DNA from: Planctomyces sp.
GTDB lineage: Bacteria > Planctomycetota > Planctomycetia > Planctomycetales > Planctomycetaceae
Direction of reading: 5' to 3'
Length of the DNA stretch: 61,409 bases
NCBI GenBank assembly: GCA_005798445.1
Contig: SYJG01000371.1
Coordinates: 1 to 61,409 of the forward strand
A model generated the notes under the pieces. It searched no databases, was not told the origin of the DNA, and was given only the letters and a program-made list of their open reading frames with translations. Position 1 is the stretch's first letter; every line of letters starts with the position of its first letter. The position numbers and the translations under genes were made by a program. Shown one piece after another: positions 58,642 through 61,409 of this stretch.

Positions 58642-61146
58642 ATGAATCGCAGGATGAACGGCGACACGATCCAGAGAGTCGCGATGATGCTCATGACGGT
58701 TGCGATGTGGTTCGGTGACGTGGCGGCCGACGACAGCAATCCCCTTCACGCCAAGCCTGGCATCGATTCGCTGGGCGACCCGCTGCCGTCGGGAGCGTTG
58801 CTGCGGTTCGGTACGAAGCGGTTCCGCCATCCGTCGTCGGTCGATGAATTGGCTGTCTCGCCGGACGAAAAGTCGATCGTGACGATCGACGACGATCATC
58901 TCATTGTCTGGGCTGCCGCGACTGGAAAAATGCAGTGGCGAGCCAAACCGCGTGACCTTGGAATCGTCTTGCCGGGTGCCGCGTATGGTGTTCGGCCGTT
59001 GGCGTTTGCTGCCAACAGTTCGCGGTTCTATACGCCGGGTGGTTCCGACCAGATCTTTGTTTGGGACGTCGCTTCAGGAAAACATGAAGTGCTGTCTCTC
59101 ACTCGCGCTCAACCGACTGACGTGAAGACTCAACCTCACAACGTCTTCAGTGACAATCCGAAAGCCATCGATGTCACGCGTGACGGACGAAAGTTCGCGC
59201 TGGGAAGCTTTCAGGGAGTTGTCGTTTGCGATGACAAAGGGAAAGTGCTGTTTGAAATCGCCAACGCGCCGAAAAATCCAGTCGAGATTGGAGAGAATGA
59301 CAATGATCGCCTGCTGTTCGGCGGAGATTACTGTTTTGGTCGATTCTCGCCGGATGAGAAGCTGCTCGCCGTGTTAGCGAGCGAGTCGATGGAGGAACTC
59401 CGGCTGTGCAATGCCGAGACAGGGAAGGAACTCCGCCGCATCAAACTCAAAGCGCGACTCGTTCGCTTCGCGTTCTCACCGGATGGCCGCCGGATCGTCA
59501 CGACCGAGCGGGACGTCGCCGCGCGGATGTACGACGTCGATTCCGGAGCGGCGATTTGGGCGACAGAGATTTCGCCTGCAAAGAATGCCGAGAGCTACCT
59601 GTCCGCAGTCGCGTATTGCCCAGATGCCAACGTCATCGCGGTCGGAGCGCCGATTGGATCAGACAATTCGATCAGGCTACTTGATGCGCGGACGGGAAAA
59701 GAAGTTGGCAAGCTGGAGGGCCATACTTGGAAGCCCTGGGCCTTGGGGGAGGGAAGCAAAGTTCTGTATTCGTCGGGATGGGACGGGGCCGTCCGCCGCT
59801 GGGACGTTGGCAATCAAAAGCAACTGCCATTGCCGGAAGGAGTCCGTGCAACTTCGGTCGTCACCGCTTCACCGGACGGTCTGATGCTGGCCTACGCGGA
59901 TGACTTGGGAACGATTCGCCTGGTTCGCGCTAAAGATGGCCATGAGCTGCGTGCGTTCGACTTCGCAGACACGGACTTCTCTGTCTTGAAGTTCTCGCCG
60001 AACAGCCGGCGACTGGCTGGCGGTGGAGCAACCGGAGAACAAGTGCGAGTCGCCCTCTGGGAGGTCGCTGATGGAAACGTCGTTCTTGATTGGAAATGGC
60101 CAAAGGGACGCGATCCGCATTCGCATGTGGAATCGCTTTGCTTCCGACCCGATGGCCAGCAGTTGGCCGCCGCCGTCTTCCGACAATCGGCAGCCTACTT
60201 GTGGGATCTGAATTCCGGCGATCAGGTGGCTCATCTCAAGCACGGCGAAGTCTACGGCCTCTCGTTCAGTCCGGACGGCAAGACGCTGGCGACCGCCGGG
60301 TGGGACAGGATCGTCCGCTTCTGGGAAACGAATGGCGGTGAACTGCAACGTCAAGTCGATGTGTCCGCAGGTCGTTTCAAGGGAGACGACCATCGAATGT
60401 ATACGGTGTGCTACTCCCCCATCGGCGGATTGATCGCGACGGCTCATCTCAACGGCCAAGTTCGGATCTGGAATGCCGCTGACATGGAATTGCGGAAAGA
60501 GTTTGCCGTGAAAGGTCGTTTCGTCTTCGGCTCCATTTGCTTTTCACCCGACGGTTCGCTTCTGGCGACCGGCAGCGCAGCAGGCGAGATCGATCTGTGG
60601 GATCCGCTGACCGCCGAGAAGGTCTGGGAAGTCGGCCGACATGAAAGTTATGTGTACACACTCGCTTTTGGAGCCGACCGGCGAACACTCGTGAGCGGCG
60701 GGTCGGATGGAGTCTGCTACGCTTGGGATCTACAGCCCCGCGGACAGCCGCCAGAGCAAGACTTCAACGTGCTGTGGAAGGATCTCGCGCGGGATGGAGC
60801 GGTGGCATATCTGACAATGTGGATGATGGCCGAGACACCCGATCGCACGGTGACCTATCTGGGGGACAAGCTCCGACTGATCAACAAAGTGCTGGACTTA
60901 GACCGGATCGCCAAGGGTGTCACTGAGGAAGAAGCCGCCGAGCGACAACGTCTGGCCCGCGTTCTGGCCGAAAAGAATGAACACGTGGCACTGACGCACG
61001 TCATCCGTCGAGCCGTCGCGTTGTTGAGCCAGCTCAACACCGCCGACTCGCGGCGACTCTTGAAAGAACTCGCCGAGCGCGATCCCGCTGGAGAACTGGG
61101 ACGCTTGGCGGCAGCCGCCCTCAATGCTCCATTGGTTCCTCGATGA
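58642..61146 (+). CDS. WD40 repeat protein, exported
   Basis: Predicted 834 residues; the ATG at 58642 follows GAGGGG by five bases. The N-terminus carries a signal peptide (MMLMTVAMWFGDVAADD). Nearly the whole length is WD40 blades: [96 protein letters not shown] and SICFSPDGSLLATGSAAGE, probably two propellers. The last 120 residues are helical and charged (LARVLAEKNEHVALTHVIRR, RRLLKELAERDPAGELGRLA), a tail common in planctomycete WD40 proteins. It lacks a kinase domain, unlike the other WD40 proteins here. Role unknown, probably binding at the cell surface. Confidence 0.9.
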   Translation: MNRRMNGDTIQRVAMMLMTVAMWFGDVAADDSNPLHAKPGIDSLGDPLPSGALLRFGTKRFRHPSSVDELAVSPDEKSIVTIDDDHLIVWAAATGKMQWRAKPRDLGIVLPGAAYGVRPLAFAANSSRFYTPGGSDQIFVWDVASGKHEVLSLTRAQPTDVKTQPHNVFSDNPKAIDVTRDGRKFALGSFQGVVVCDDKGKVLFEIANAPKNPVEIGENDNDRLLFGGDYCFGRFSPDEKLLAVLASESMEELRLCNAETGKELRRIKLKARLVRFAFSPDGRRIVTTERDVAARMYDVDSGAAIWATEISPAKNAESYLSAVAYCPDANVIAVGAPIGSDNSIRLLDARTGKEVGKLEGHTWKPWALGEGSKVLYSSGWDGAVRRWDVGNQKQLPLPEGVRATSVVTASPDGLMLAYADDLGTIRLVRAKDGHELRAFDFADTDFSVLKFSPNSRRLAGGGATGEQVRVALWEVADGNVVLDWKWPKGRDPHSHVESLCFRPDGQQLAAAVFRQSAAYLWDLNSGDQVAHLKHGEVYGLSFSPDGKTLATAGWDRIVRFWETNGGELQRQVDVSAGRFKGDDHRMYTVCYSPIGGLIATAHLNGQVRIWNAADMELRKEFAVKGRFVFGSICFSPDGSLLATGSAAGEIDLWDPLTAEKVWEVGRHESYVYTLAFGADRRTLVSGGSDGVCYAWDLQPRGQPPEQDFNVLWKDLARDGAVAYLTMWMMAETPDRTVTYLGDKLRLINKVLDLDRIAKGVTEEEAAERQRLARVLAEKNEHVALTHVIRRAVALLSQLNTADSRRLLKELAERDPAGELGRLAAAALNAPLVPR

Positions 61147-61409
61147 CCATTCGAGTCGTTGAGAAACTCGGCATGAAGGCAGAGTCCAGATTTCACGGAA
61201 ACGGACGGGAAGTGATTTTGTTTTCGATCAGCAAGTCGCGAACCGTTGTCAGTCCGTTGGAAACAGAGACTCTTTGTGACGAGACAATTCCGCCCAAGTT
61301 TTGAAAACCAAGAGGTACTTTGGTGTTCATTATACCTCGCGCGGGGAGTCATGAGAGATTCGGCGAGCGGCAGGGCGTCAGCCCTCCGAGTCAAAACAGA
61401 TGGAATCAC
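61147..61409. other. 3' flank of the WD40 gene with half of a repeat
   Basis: No gene could be supported in the last 263 bases. Near 61360-61390 the sequence GCGAGCGGCAGGGCGTCAGC... matches one arm of the repeat family at 30324-30410; the other arm would lie beyond the window. Confidence 0.5.

Noticed and set aside
60855-61409. A minus-strand open frame at the right end
   Set aside because: It overlaps the conserved C-terminal tail of the WD40 protein, and its product is low-complexity without domains.

Overview
The window looks like chromosomal DNA of a planctomycete (phylum Planctomycetota). The evidence is the gene set: paired DUF1549/DUF1553 and DUF1501 proteins, Ser/Thr kinases with a shared N-terminal module or WD40 propellers, an ECF sigma factor next to a kinase, giant secreted RTX-like proteins with an N-terminal LExRxxLS-type motif, many six-bladed propeller enzymes, and numerous palindromic repeats that are partly translated. 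No tRNA, rRNA, CRISPR array or intact mobile element was seen.

Layout. 1-6.8 kb: end of an SMP-30/DUF1501 operon on the minus strand, a coiled-coil membrane protein, purD, an EpmA-like ligase and a transglutaminase-like lipoprotein. 6.9-13.6 kb: a PQQ-type sugar dehydrogenase with haem motifs, an FKBP isomerase, family 4 uracil-DNA glycosylase, an SDR oxidoreductase and a PQQ-propeller protein. 13.9-23.7 kb: two DUF1549/DUF1501 gene pairs flanking a GmhA-like SIS isomerase and an NHL-propeller protein, then a transposase relic. 24-31.8 kb: a Ser/Thr kinase, an enolase-superfamily dehydratase, a membrane-embedded ECF sigma factor, an RlmM-like methyltransferase and 3-methyladenine glycosylase. 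32.2-38.8 kb: two secreted calcium-binding-type proteins. 38.9-43.8 kb: an ECF sigma factor/kinase-WD40 operon carrying an in-frame stop and a one-base frameshift. 44-47.7 kb: an unrecognised secreted protein, two probably foreign genes separated by an integron attC-like site, and a kinase relic. 47.8-61.4 kb: a kinase-WD40 protein, an FG-GAP protein, an SMP-30/LRR fusion, a Gfo/Idh/MocA oxidoreductase, an epimerase and a WD40 protein.

How the genes fit together. Much of the coding capacity is for exported carbohydrate- or polymer-related oxidation (SMP-30, sugar dehydrogenase, PQQ propeller, MR/MLE enzyme, Gfo/Idh/MocA, haem-motif DUF1549 proteins) and for signalling (three kinases, two sigma factors). 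DNA-repair and housekeeping genes are interspersed.

The most striking feature is about 17 inverted repeats of several sequence families. They sit at four of the five convergent gene junctions, overlap stop codons, and in at least five genes are inserted in frame inside the coding sequence, resembling the palindromic elements of Rickettsia. Other points of interest are a sigma factor fused to a multi-pass membrane domain with a pentapeptide Gly-rich repeat, the two lesions in the sigma/kinase operon, and the attC-like site. All calls come from reading the sequence; no database search was possible.
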